From contig JAZBQD010000014.1 in assembly GCA_036583965.1 (NCBI GenBank), positions 37,496,990 through 37,560,989 of the forward strand: 64,000 bases of DNA, given 5' to 3'. This DNA is from Prunella strophiata. Its lineage: Eukaryota > Chordata > Aves > Passeriformes > Prunellidae. This document shows positions 1 to 33,400 of the stretch, piece after piece (position 1 is the first letter of the stretch; every line of letters begins with the position of its first letter). Position numbers and translations under genes: made by a program. Below the pieces are notes generated by a model. It ran no database searches. It had not been told where the DNA came from and worked only from the letters and a program-made list of their open reading frames with translations.

Positions 1-458
1 TGTTGGCAGAGAATCTGATTTGTTGCATGGGAATTGTATTGAGACGTCAGCATTTAGGTTTCTGTTATTCCTATGCGTGCCAGTTGGTTGCTTAGTGTCT
101 CTAGTTAAATCATTTACCTATTTTAGACCTCTGTTTACCTACCTGAAGTGAATGATTGAGATAATAATGGAAAAAGGGCTAACTAACTGAGGGTACCTAA
201 AGAGCTTTCATTTTTTGAGGTGTTTTTAAGGCATCATATGGACAAGAGGGAGGTTACACATAGAATTGTGGTTCTAATAATCCTACACAAATGTTTACAA
301 CTTTCCTTGTGTTTACCCATGAATGACATTATTTGTACCTGTAAATCTTTCTCTTTTGAATCATTTTTCTGTGGCCATAAAATAGGTAGAAATAAGGAAG
401 CCTGAGTCAAACAGGAAATTTGTGAGCAGGTGCCATTTTGTTCCCTGTTTTTTTCCAG
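1..458 (+). other. PTPRB: PTPRB intron (3' part), upstream of first visible exon
   Basis: No exon is visible here. The stretch ends in a pyrimidine-rich tract and AG acceptor at 457-458. Because the first visible exon enters in phase 1 in the middle of the FN3 array, this must be the end of an intron whose donor lies outside the window. Confidence 0.85.
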
Positions 459-21487
<21,029 letters not shown>

Positions 21488-22653
21488 GAATGTTAGAGAT
21501 ACCCGCTTTTGTGAACACATTTGAACACTAGGGGTTTTGTTTTGGTTTTTGTTATGTATGTATTTCATGCGCCAGAAATGACTTTTGGATGAGACTGTGT
21601 ATAATTTATTGGTCTGGTGATTTTTTTTTAAAGATATATAATTTAAATGTAATAGATATTAATGTATATAATTGTATTTTAGCATTATGTAAATATGTAT
21701 TTTTTCTATATTGTTTATATTAATATTATGCTTCAGATAATACTATTTTTTCTTATCACAGTTTTTATAAACTGTTCTGCATAAACTATTTTAAATTGTA
21801 TGACTAACAGGACTGCTGCATTTGGGGCACTATTGGCATGACACGGGAAAAGTCCTATACAGAGAACCTCATTTTTAAAAAATTTTTCAGTGTTTGTGAG
21901 ATGAAATAAGCTACTATTAAGCAAGGGAACAGTAGTCCTGTATAGAAATTACAATGCTACTCTACACTTTAAACTTACTGCTTTTCATCTGACAAAAATG
22001 GGAGTAACCCATATCACAGTGGCATACCTTTTACAGAACTCATTAACAACCAAGCAATAACAGGGTTCACCTCACTAGAAGCAACTGTTTCAGTCTAGTG
22101 TGACATAGTAGAAAAATATCAAACAACATACACTGCAGTGAAGTCTAGCAGACCTTTCTCTGACCACATACTCTGGGGGGAGACAGGTCGCACATTGGTT
22201 TCTTTACACTGGTTTAAGAGAGCAGAATCAGACCACAACTTGTGTCTGTGCACTTTCATGCGTGTAAAATTTTTATTAAGAAAGGTGTTCAAGGACACTC
22301 CTCAGACATTTGTGTTAACAGACCTGTGAGGATGTGAACTTCCATAGCTCATCAGAAACAATACTGTACCATGACAGCCAAAAAGGTCGAGAGATTGCAA
22401 ACATATTGAAACAAAGACATATAAAGGTATATATCCCACAAATTACTCAACTGGAGTAAAGCTGCACTTTGCCCCAAGTGGGCCAATTGGTATCCTTCAA
22501 ATGCCACTTGCTTTCATAAAGGGACAGTTTGCCCCCAGCATGTCTACATGGAAAGAATTCTCCACTGGAATGTTACCTGATGTCACCACAACAGGGGCAG
22601 TTGGAATGGAAAAAGGTTCATCAGGGAATGTAGGCTGGCAGGGCTGTCCTGAT

Positions 22654-22731
22654 CATAGAATCATCTAATGTTTTGGGTTGGAAGAGACATTAAAGATCAT
22701 CTAGCTCCCCATGCCCCCAGGCAGGGGCTCA
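22654..22731 (-). mobile_element. CR1 LINE 3' fragment
   Basis: Begins with catagaat and continues with the familiar avian CR1 end (ttgggttggaagagacatta, aagatcatctag). Reading catagaat on the plus strand means the element lies in minus orientation with its 3' terminus at the left. Only about 80 bp remain, within the likely PTPRB 3' UTR. Confidence 0.8.
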
Positions 22732-25648
22732 TTGCTGAAAACATGTTTAAATTCAAAATATATCAACTTAATTTTGTATCAGTAAAAGAACTGAATGATA
22801 GCTAGAAGTACAATCAAAGAGCACTTACCAGGTATCCTGCCCAGCCAAGTGGATTATGCACAGCCTCTCTCTCCTGTGCAAAGAGGCATCTCATTCAAGG
22901 GTCTAAACACTCTGTTCAGCTATTACTTATCTTTATGAAATGCTCCTCAAACAAATAATGAAGAGACAGTACACAGTTCTCTTCACCATGAAAAAAAAAA
23001 GGAAGAGCTTCATAGTTCTTCTTTCATATATCTACCCATACCATACTTTTTGTAGAGAAAACTTAGCTTGTTGCTGAAGTGCCTAAATTCCACTTCTGTT
23101 TTGGAGAAAAATAAATATTTCTGAAGGCCTTCTGAGAATCAGTAAGTAGCTAACTGAGTGCCTAACTGAGGAACTCCTGTGCTACAGCAGGACTGCATTT
23201 CCATGTCACTCTAGTTTTCCTAAAGAAAGTAACAGCATGGTAGTCACTTTTCCTACTCCATCTGGAATCTCATCCTTTCTTGACCAAATACCTTCACATG
23301 CCTCAGAAGCCACCCTTCAAATCAGCTGTCACAGCTGCTCAGAACATGTAAACTTGGTTATTCTTTTTAGCTGTTTCTGAATGAAAATACTGCTCATCCC
23401 TCCTACACACCTCTTTGGCACCACACAGACCTCAAAGTTCACCACCCTTAATGGAAACCAAAGAAGAAGGGAACTAACATTTGAGTGGAAGACATTTTCA
23501 CAGGGGAAAGTCTAAGCAAAACCACGAAGAAATGTGCACATTTTCTGCAGGTGCCTTCTTTTCTCTATTTCCTTTGCTAGATGGTTAGGTTAGCAAACAA
23601 GGACAAATAAGCATGGCAGCTTTAGATCAATTGTTGATCAGGCTAATAGCTTCTGCACTTCAGGCTGTTGTGTTACATGCACTGCATTTGGTCCTTTCTT
23701 TTTCGCAGGGGTAGCTGAGGAATGAAGATCACCATGTTAGATACCAGTAGTACAATTACACTGTTAACACACACCAAGTGTACCCTATAAATTACCTCAC
23801 ACTCTATATCATCATGTCATTTTTTAATGCTGAGGGAAATGGAGCTCACTCAATACTATATGATCTGAGGGCAAACGTCTGATTGCATGCTCTGTATGCG
23901 TGTTGTTCATCATTTTCAGAAAGACACACATCATTCTGCAGTTTATTTTATCATTCTCAGCTCCCTTGTGTGCAGCTAGAGTTCGTACATGTGTACCCAA
24001 AATGCTCATGTCATAACAGACAGCTAGTTTCATCTTTTCTCTCAGCTAGTAATGGACACAGTTCATAAGCCTCTTCCTCCTCATCGCTTCATAACATGAC
24101 AGATGACCTTAAACACTCTGGCACAATGCTTCTTGAGCAGCTTTGCATTTCTGCCCAAGTAGGTCACACATGACACTGTATACACCCATTATTACTCTGG
24201 TCCTGCTCTCTAAGCCAATTCTGCTCATATGAAACCAGTGTAAATCCACTGAGAAAAAGTAAAAAAAGTATATATGTAGCATTTTGTTAATATGCAACAC
24301 CTACTTATCAACATAAGTAGTTATATTTACTGTGCCTGTAAGCTGAGTAAGAGGACAGACGGGAAATGGTTAATGTAACAAAGATAGATTTGAGGGAGCT
24401 TGTGTGCTGAGCAAAGACAGCTCTTAAGGAAAAAGACATCTTTTGAATGTCCTTGATGATGTTCAGAATTCCCTTCTTGATGTTTCCCAATAATAATGTT
24501 AGAAAGCAAGGCTGGTGTTGTTGCTGATCCATAAGCTAAGATTTGCACACTTGGAGCCCATCCTTGGAATCTCTGCATTGTCCACAAAGCTACCTGAGTA
24601 CTTTCATGAAAGTCAACTGGAATGCTTGCCTGAAGAAAATACCGTTCCACTTCTGAAGCACTTGCAGGGTTGGGCTTTTAGGTTAATTCAAATTTTTGTA
24701 TTGAAAGTTATTTAATAATGAAAAAATTGTAATAAATATTTTTTTAATCTGTGCAATACAATTACAAGATCCACTAGCGATTGTAAGAAAAAAATATTTT
24801 ACATAGCTGGAGTTGATAAATGATATTTTTTGTTACTAATGGAACACAAAAGTGGGTGAGAGAAATAGGCATACTGTGAAGATGTCAAAAAGTGCAACTT
24901 TATACATTTTTCTCTGCTGCTATAGTTATTTAGCAATAAATAATGCCTAAAATGCCAGAAATATTATTTTGTGCCATAATATACTATGAATTTCCTTTCA
25001 ATTGTAGAACAGAGAAAAGAAAATGTGTGAGCTTTAAGTTTATATTATGTATTGTATATGGTTATTTACACTTTGACTTTGAAAGCAGAAAGTTAAACAC
25101 TAGACAGATAGGAGTAGATGAGCACTTAGCTGTGCTCCTCAGCCTGGGATTTAATATATGGACTAGAGGGATGAGAACAATAGCCATCAAATCACTTTAT
25201 CAGCATCTCTCTCCAAGGCCACAGATCAGAGAAATGCATCTGGCACTCAGAGATACAGCTTACCACAGCCACAGCTTCAGTACAAGGAGTGCCTTGGCAG
25301 GTGCTTAACATTTATTCAGATTTCTTTCAATACTTCAGACATACAGTTTGTGTAAATAAAATGCAATACAGAATGACCACCACTCCCTCATGGCCCTGTC
25401 ACAGATGTCTGGGCCCTGGAGCTGTGAGCTCTGGGACCTATAATCCCAGGATGCTGTAACTTTACATTGAAATGAGTGCATTGAAATATCACCCCAGTAT
25501 TTGGGCAACTTGTTGTAGACCCCATGCCCTCAACTGTCCCCCTCATGCTGACAAAATCAAACTCCTGACCTGTTGGTAGCACCTCTATGGCCAAAGCAAA
25601 CTGGTTTGTTATCAGTGACCTCACAGATCAACAGCTGGTTCAAATTGC

Positions 25649-25669
25649 TTTTTTTTTTTTTTTTTTTTT
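25649..25669. repeat. poly-T run (21 nt)
   Basis: Uninterrupted T homopolymer in the presumed PTPRB 3' UTR or flank. No target-site duplication or element body was recognised beside it. Confidence 0.9.
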
Positions 25670-26439
25670 AAGGCTGGCAGGAAATACTGGAGACTGGGGG
25701 ACTAGCTAATTGAGAAAAAAATGTGGAATTGGGACACATACAGTGTCAGCAGTGCCAGTAGTCTAATGTCCATGACAGTTTGTTGTTTCTTGGTTTATTT
25801 GAAAGCTAGAGAAATACTGTAAGTAACATTAAGAAATTAAATATATATTGCTCTAGAGCAGGGCAGTACACTAGTGAAAACCCCACAATTTTGAAATGTG
25901 GCTAGCCATAAGTTCTTTGCCAGTGCCTAGAGTAAAGTGTCTGAAAAACATCTTCAGTACATATTCCATGCTCATATGCAATATAATTACTTGTAATTGT
26001 GTTCCTAACAAACACTGGGTGAACACAGAACTGTGCTACTATTGTCAATTTAATTTATGCATTTAAGTATATTTTTATATTTTTAGCTACAGTCAACAAA
26101 TCAAATATATTTGAGTGTATTTCACACATTTTTATAAATACTTAATGAATAAAACATTCATTTAAAAAAATCAAATTCTTGTCTTCTGTTTGACTGCCTT
26201 TTCATTATGGATTGTGTTGTCCTGCTGCTCAGAGAAAAGGTCGTAAGTGAGTTTGATTTCAGTTGAGACAGTCTTCAGAGAACATTAAATTCATCAGAAG
26301 CCTCAGCCTGTTGGGAAAAAAGAGGCTGTCCCACCATTGGGGTCACTGCCTGCAGCTGCTGTTGGGGAAAACTGGTGTTCCAGGGGTGCTGTTTAGGGTG
26401 AGCTTAGGGGTGGTGTGAGGGCTGGTTCACCTGTCACCC

Positions 26440-26660
26440 TCAGGCACCCCCAGCTTTGCCCCTCAAGGCACCCCCTGCCCTTAAGCCTCCTTGTGTCACC
26501 CTCAAGTTCCCCACTGCAGCCCCTCTGTGCCACCCTGGAGCTCCCCCTTTGCTCCTAAAGCCCCCTTCTGCCTCTCAGCTGTCCCCACGCTCTGTGTCAC
26601 CCTCCAGCCCCCTCCCCTCAGCCCCAAGCCCCCTGTGACACCCTGCAGCCCACAGACACC
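26440..26660. repeat. degenerate C-rich minisatellite
   Basis: Pyrimidine-rich DNA in which units opening with gtg(t/c/a)caccctc or a similar phrase recur near 26492, 26528, 26598 and 26634, each followed by agcccc-type blocks. Unit length varies (about 35-70 bp). ORFs across it (Pro/Leu-rich) are explained by this composition and are not supported as genes. Confidence 0.55.
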
Positions 26661-26747
26661 ATCCCTGCCTGTGTCATTTGGGGGTTGTCCTGCTGCGAGG
26701 GCTGCGCTGTCCTCGTGTTCAGGCTCCCACAGGTGGTGGTGGGGGAG

Positions 26748-26806
26748 TGAGGGATGGGACAGGGGCTGCGGAGGGGTGAAGAGGACAGTGAGGGATGGGA
26801 CAGGGG
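26748..26806. repeat. short tandem duplication, agggatgggacagggg unit
   Basis: The phrase gtgagggatgggacagggg occurs twice about 42 bp apart (near 26748 and 26790), joined by ctgcggaggggtgaagaggaca. A local tandem duplication at the left of the larger duplicated block. Confidence 0.7.
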
Positions 26807-26896
26807 CAAGGAAGAACCCGTGGAGGAAGCCATGTCTGGGCAGTTTTGTGTTCCCCTTGGCATGCCCTTTGCAGCTGCACTGTGCTTGGAGCTCGG
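26807..26896 (+). repeat. direct repeat, copy 1 (about 90 bp)
   Basis: Runs from caaggaagaa through gccatgtctgggcag and ccttggcatgccctttgcag to gcttggagctcgg. It is nearly identical to copy 2 at 26979-27068, offset 172 bp. The high identity implies recent duplication. Telomere-like motifs lie between the copies. Confidence 0.85.
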
Positions 26897-26913
26897 GGCC
26901 TTGTGGTTTTCAG

Positions 26914-26946
26914 AACCCTAACCTTAGGCGTAACCCTAACCCTAGG
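26914..26946. repeat. telomere-like interstitial motifs (CCCTAA-type)
   Basis: Contains aaccctaacc, ttaggc, taaccctaaccctagg, meaning several CCCTAA/TTAGGC-like hexamers within 33 bp, located between the two copies of the 90-bp repeat. Too short and imperfect to be a functional telomere. Confidence 0.6.
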
Positions 26947-26978
26947 CAGTAAAAGCAGCCTTGGCCTAGGGCTGGTTC

Positions 26979-27068
26979 CAAGGAAGAAGCTGTGGAGGAA
27001 GCCATGTCTGGGCAGTTTTGTGTTCCCCTTGGCATGCCCTTTGCAGCTGCACTGTGCTTGGAGCTCGG
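26979..27068 (+). repeat. direct repeat, copy 2 (about 90 bp)
   Basis: Second copy of the 26807-26896 segment. It differs mainly near the start (gaagaagctgtgg versus gaagaacccgtgg). ORFs over this block share peptides only because the DNA is duplicated. Confidence 0.85.
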
Positions 27069-27439
27069 AGCTTGCTGTTGCCTGCTGGCCATATTAGTGA
27101 CTATGTGGAAAGATACCGTTGTTCTCTTCTCCTCCCTGGTTTTGTATCCTCCTTTAATAAGCCAGAGACTCTCTGGACATTTGAAACTACAGTGGGTCTT
27201 GAACTTGAGTGCCTGTTATTTTAGAGACATTTTGCCAGGCAGTTGCACCAATTAGCACCACACTGCAGCTCCATGCTGCCTGCCCCTCGAGGATCTGAGC
27301 CGTGCTTTTGAACAAATGTATTTCTCCTCCTCCTGCTCTCCACAGCTCTAAAAACCATTAGCATAACCGTCCTTGTGGGGTCAGGGTGCTTGGCAGTAGC
27401 GTCTTTACTGCTAATGCTCTGTCTCAGTTACTCCTTATT

Positions 27440-27487
27440 CATCAGAATAGTGTTTAAGACAAGTCATCAGAAGTGTTTAAGACAAGT
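27440..27487. repeat. 24-bp tandem duplication
   Basis: The unit catcagaa(ta)gtgtttaagacaagt occurs twice in tandem with one short indel. A minor local duplication in intergenic DNA. Confidence 0.75.
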
Positions 27488-30400
27488 TTACTTAAAAGAA
27501 AGGATGATTTATTGACTTGTACTGTGAACTATTTGCTGAGGGGATGTGTAGCGAAGGCAGAGGGAGTTGTGAGATTTTTTCTTCGTGATATAAAAGTTTA
27601 TCTCTGAGCTCTGCTGTGTTCTGAAACGAATGTAGACACAAAAGAGAAGTGACAAATAAAAAAATAATGTACAGTTAATATCTCCACACAAGAAAAACAA
27701 GACCAGCATTGCAGACAAGGATAGATAAAAATGTTTTGACAAGGTACAGCAAGGAAGCTAAAGAGTCTCTTCTAGTTCAACAAGAACACAGTGGCTGATT
27801 CCTGTTAAAATATCCCCAGAATCTAGTTTTTAACTTTGATATTTTTACATGCACTTGATTTGTACCTGGGCCTCATACCTATGAGCTGGTGGTTTTGTCT
27901 GATAAAGTCATCTCCTGTACCCTAATCTCAGTTTTCTGTCTTCACTATCAGTTGCTTTATTATGCCCTAGAAATAGCTGCTTAGACACCTTATGGCAAGC
28001 AGGATGTAGCAATGCTGGTATATCAGCAAATACCACAAGTGAAAATTTCAGATGTTACTAGCCAAGGCTTTGCACATCACTCTGATACAATACCACTCCC
28101 AACCTGTGAAAAAAAACCAAAAGAACAACAACAACAAACACCACAGCAGAAAAAGCAGGAAAAAAAGCATTTCAATTAATTTGTGGAGATGTTCCAAAAG
28201 CAAGAAGCCCTCCTATTCCCAGGGTCAGTGCTCTGTGGGGCTGAGGGATGCTCTGCAGTGGCTGCACAGGCCATGGGCAGGTTGGGAGGCAGCTGTGGCG
28301 TGGCTGGGCTGGATTGGCCACTGAGCCACCCATGGCCTCCCCCTGGAAGTGACCTGCTGCTGGTTCTCCTCAGGCCAAAGCTGCAGCTTCTTGGGGTCTG
28401 GCTCCTGCAGGTGCCTGGCATCCTCTTCATACCCCAGCTGGGTGCTTGCTGCATCGGGAGGAACCTCACTACAATGAGCAGCTTTCCTTGGGATGAGAGG
28501 TGGTCCCAGTTCACAGAGATCTGGAGTAGCAGTCAGCAGCACAGAGCAGGCACAAAGGCAGCTTGGTCCAAGAGGGCAAAGCACTTTGTGGACCTCAAAG
28601 CCTTTAAGTCTCCAGGGGAAACATCACCTCAGCACCCACAGCTTTGCTGTTGCAGAGGTGCTGGGGCCCCCAAAAGAGACTAAAATTCCCCTGAGGGATC
28701 TCACTGACTGGGCAGGGTTCCCATTGTCAGCACTGGGAGGGTACGCTCCAAGCCCAATTGCAGGCTGCCCTCCCCACCCCTCCTGACTCAAATTCCCAGT
28801 CTGAAAGGGTGGCAGAAGCATGTCCTAGCCAACAGAGTGCTCCAGGTGGGTGCACACAGCTTCAGGGTTCAAGGAGAGAGGAAACTGTGAGGTAGCCCAG
28901 CTGGGATTCAGCACTGGTGTGTTCCTCCCTCCATGCCTTCAGTCACTGAGCTGTGGGGCCACAGCACGTGGTGGGGACTGCAGAGGGGCACGATGGGGAC
29001 ACACCAGCTCTACCAGTGCCCCCATCCCAAGGGTCACAGGGATCTGTACACTCCTGAGGCCCAGAGCATGAGCCAAGATCAGGGCCAAGAGGGCAACAGC
29101 CATGGCCTTGTGCAGCAGCCAAATGCCAGGCTCCCAGCACCGCTCGCAAGCTCTGTGGCTGCTTGGCCAGACATCACTGTACACAGCTTTTTGCACACTC
29201 ATGCCAAAATCCCTGCCAAATCACACAGTGTCCTTGCTTGCCTTTGGTAGTTGCTTGCTGGTGTGCCAAACCAAACCAGTAGCAGATGGAGCAGCTACTT
29301 CTTACCAATGATAAAGGCAGAGTTTTCCCAACTCTCCCAACATCCATGAGGCCACACAACCTTGTTCACAGGGGACATCTGAGAACCTGCAATTTTAGTC
29401 CTCTCAGGAGAAGAAGGAGCCCAAACCTGGGTATTTCTGCCCCTGCAAATCTTAACCCATTTTTCAATAAGAGGAACTGTTCTTTCCAAAGGACAGGGCA
29501 AGGTATAAAGGGGTGAGCTGAGTGAACCCCTCCTGGGGATCTGTGTCTCCCAGCAGCCCTTTTTCAAAGTTTGGATCTCATGGATGTTTTTCTATGTATC
29601 TGTCTAGGCTGGGCTGGTTTGCACAAAGCATTAGAGCTATCCATGTTTTACTAAGCAATGCCCAAGTGCATCCTCATTCACAGGTCCAAAACTTGGGCAG
29701 AAGAAAGCTGAACATGAGGCTACTATAACACCATCATAAAAACCCTTTGGTGGGTTATCAGGAGTGTAAACTTGGCTTTGATCTGGTACTTCCTTCTTTC
29801 TTTCTACATCCTTGTCTCCACTTCTAGCTCAGAAATTTTTACTTTGGACACTTAGTAATAGAAGTTTTAGAAATTAACTCTTTCCACTATAATCACAAAA
29901 TCTCTCCCAGTCCTGTTGGATACATGGGATAAATGTATCTGGTTTTTGCCCAGATGGAGCTTGAGTCTGTAGTGTGGCCAGCACAGGAAGAAGGCCCTGC
30001 AATTCTGTTTTCCATACCACAGAGAGTAAAGAATCTTGAAATTAAGAAGAGACTAGGGGCATTCTGGATAAGAACATCCAAACATCCTGGAAAATCAAAC
30101 AGAGACCATATGGCCTGTAGTAAAGCTACCCAAATAGGTTTGGTATGAATGGAGCTGCACTGTAAAAATACAGATTAAAAATAATTGGATGCAGAATGCA
30201 AAGTGAAGATGTTCAGAATGCTCCATGCATCTTAGCTTGGGAAAAAAATGTTGTACAAATAAAAGACAGCTACAGAAAGGTCCATGTGTTAATTGGGGGC
30301 ATTTCTCCTGCCTGTCAATGGCTAAAGGTGCAGTAATGAAACCACTAGGAGAAAAAGATGGACAGTTGCAAAGGCAACAAAGAGATACATAATGTCCAAA

Positions 30401-33400
30401 GTATCAAACATCAGAAAATACATGCTCAAGACACCACACATGATAAATGCCAGCATCCTGTTGTCTTATCATTGGATCTAAAAGACACCTGGAGCCAAAA
30501 TATTTGTGAGAATCCAGCTTCAAAAGAATGAACTGTCAGACAACTGAAATTAATTAATGCCCAACAGTTCTGTGCTAGAAAGGTTGGAGAGTACTAAAAA
30601 TATCCAAGGAGCCTGTTTCTTTGCACATCATGCCAATTAGATCTGGTCAGGCTGTGACAAATTTTCTGTAAACATTCTGGTGAACAAGAAACTCCCCCAG
30701 CATCCTCCAGCAGTTCCCAGGGTGAAATATTGCTTCTAAAATGCCAGAGCTTTCAATTACAAAAGTGGAGAAGGGAAAAACCAAAAAGAATTGCTAGTGT
30801 CAAGTATGTATTTCAGATCCTTGACCTGGCAATATTCTTCACCATGGATTTGTGTTTGCTTTGCTGGGATTACATCTAAACATCTTATTGCACTGAGTCC
30901 ATGAGAGAAGAAGAAGAAAAGACAGAAAAGATGGTGAGTGAATTTTTTCTGTTCTTGTCTAGGGAAGATCCATCCATCTCAGTGGGGAAAAACACACATA
31001 TATCCATGCTGGGATAGCATAAAGAAGCATAAAGCCACCAAAGACCTCCAACAGTATTGTGGTGACATCTTTTATTTATTTCCCCTTCTCTGAAAAAAAG
31101 CCAGTGCAGGACCATATGGTGTGATCGCAGGGGACGGTCTCTGCTGTGCTCTGAGCAGGGGGCATGAGCTGACGAGCAGTGCAGGGGCACACTCACCTCT
31201 CCCACGAGGTCCTTGCACCGAGGGGAGCCCACTTCTTCCTCACTCAGCCTCGCCAGGGAAAGCCACACTGGAATTGTCTGTGTGGGATGCTGCTGTCCCC
31301 AGGGAAGTGGCTCTCTCCCACCTCCTCCTTTCCAGCCCCTGTGCTGCCCACTTGTTCCCACATCTCTCTGCTGTGTTGCTGCTCAGTGCAGCAGACCAGG
31401 GAAGTGACCTGTGTTAAAATTACCTTGTCAACAACAAAAACAAATAGCTATTTTTAATCTCCCCTGTTTGTTCCAGGGGAGAGAGTCAGAGGTTTTTGTG
31501 CAGCCATGGGCTCACAGGACATGAGTTGTCAGACATCACTCCTTCGTTTCTCAGACTTTTCCCACTCCCTTAGTCCAGCTGCTCTGGCCAAACATGATCT
31601 GCCACTCACAAGTCCCTCCCAGCCTGTCCCCAGAAAATAAGACTCCAACCCACCCCAGCCCCCAGGCTGTCACCTATCCCCATGAGGAACAGGAATGATG
31701 GGCTTGAAAAAAGCCAATATAACGCTGACTTTCCCATGGGTGCAAGTATGACCAATGTCTGGATGCCAGCCTCAAAGAGGAAGGGACCAGAGAAAGAGAG
31801 GGAAAAGCTCTGGATAGCAGGAGGGGGATGGATACTGGTTCAGGCCCTGTGTTATGCCAAGCACACAAAAGTCTGGTGTGGTGAGACTTTCTTCTCTGCA
31901 TCAACCTTCTCCAGGGAGATGGGGAAGCTGAGAGCCACGTTAGTGTGACCAGGTCCCCTTTGCTCCTGAAGTGCCACTTTACATCTTCTGGTACCCACAC
32001 ACTGAAAGGGAGAATTGAATGCAGAGACTTCACAAATAAATTTCCCATTTTTCTCCACATTCCTCCCCCCTCTAGTTCTTATCTTCAGTAATTAAATTAT
32101 GCAGCTGAGGAAAGTGATTTGGAAAACAGATGGCATACAAGATGCTAGAGAAAACAGTGGTGCATTTTAAACCTTACAGCAGAGACACAGACAGATTTGG
32201 GTGGTATATGGGCCTTGAAGTAATTGAACTTCAAAGGCTGCTTGTGCAGTGACCTTTAAGCAGAAGGAATGAATGTCCCTCCAGCCTTCAACTTCATACT
32301 CACAATTAAATATCCAAATCAAGCTTTTCTGTGACCATTGTGGCTGCTGTAATCTGCCACAGAACGTGGTGTGACCTAGCCAGGTCTTTGGTAACTGACA
32401 ATGGTAGGAAATATGGGATCTGGGCAAGATGGAGCCCTGAAGCAAGCATTTCAGCCTGGCACAAATCTGAAGTGTAAGGGGGAAAGAGACCAAAAGAAGA
32501 GACCATTAATCTGTGTGAGGCTCTAAGCCCCTTCTCTCCCTGTCTTCCTTACATTTAAGACCACGGTGGGCAAGGCTAGATGCCTACAACCAGAGGAGCA
32601 GCTGCCACAGCTGCTGGCAGCACAAGTGCCCTGTCCCCAGCCATGCTGGAGGAGCACTGTGTGCTGGGAGCCCACTGCAGCACATCCAGCAGGACACAAT
32701 GGGAGCTCTTCTGCCAGCATAACACAGGAAAGGTCCTCACCAATGACATTTGCCTCTGGGTCTGCATTACAAGCATCTTCACTCAGCACACAGGTGGTAA
32801 AAGAGATTGCTCTAGCTTGTGTTGGATGGGGCTATGGCCTCTGTCCAGGAAAATGGCACAGTCATCAAATCCCACCCTCTGAATGGTGGAAGTAGCCTTG
32901 TAATGGAATCTGTCACAAGAGGAGCTGGGGAGCCCTGCAGCTGTTTCCACTACTGAACATATTTCCACACAAAGCTGAAGGTAATTCTCAGAGAGATTAA
33001 TAAATTGAACATAAAGAGTTTAAACCATCCAGATAAATAATGGCAGATGTTTAGGGATGGAGTAACAGGCAGAAGTATGAGTTATGCAGTGCCTGCAGTT
33101 CAAAGAAAATGAGTTCAAACTGCGAGGGCATTGTTCAGAGGAGCAGTAAGGGATAAAGCAACGGGGGGAGGGAGGAATAGGAGGAAAAGGGAGGAAAATC
33201 TGTCTCCCTTCCCTCAGATGTGTGAGTACCAACCCCTGTCAACATGGAGAACCACATCTTCATTGTCAAGCTAGCATCCAGTGGAAGCAGCAGCAAGCAC
33301 TGCCACTCACAGCCTCACACCCTGGCCTGCACAGCCGGTTTCCCCAGAGCACTTTGGGCACTTAACTGGGCTGCTGATGTGCAGAAACAGAATTGCTCCA

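Larger units (their letters stand above)
21488..26153 (+). other. PTPRB: PTPRB 3' UTR (3' limit uncertain)
   Basis: AT-rich sequence directly after the stop codon, with U-rich and AUUUA-like stretches in the first 300 bp. Canonical AATAAA signals occur at 23110-23115, 24731-24736, 24935-24940, 25355-25360 and 26148-26153. I recall a multi-kilobase 3' UTR in human PTPRB, so the distal site at 26148 is plausible, and base composition switches to GC-rich just after it. The only repeats seen inside are a small CR1 piece near 22.7 kb and a poly-T run at 25649-25669. Which site is used is inference. Confidence 0.5.

Noticed and set aside
26456..27255. Overlapping Pro- and Leu-rich ORFs on both strands
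   Set aside because: They lie over C-rich and duplicated DNA. The repeated peptides reflect the 90-bp DNA duplication, with no start context, splice sites or recognisable domain.
28176..28821. Long overlapping ORFs (up to 166 codons) on both strands
   Set aside because: GC-rich composition makes open frames on both strands likely. No domain, signal or exon structure supports any one of them.
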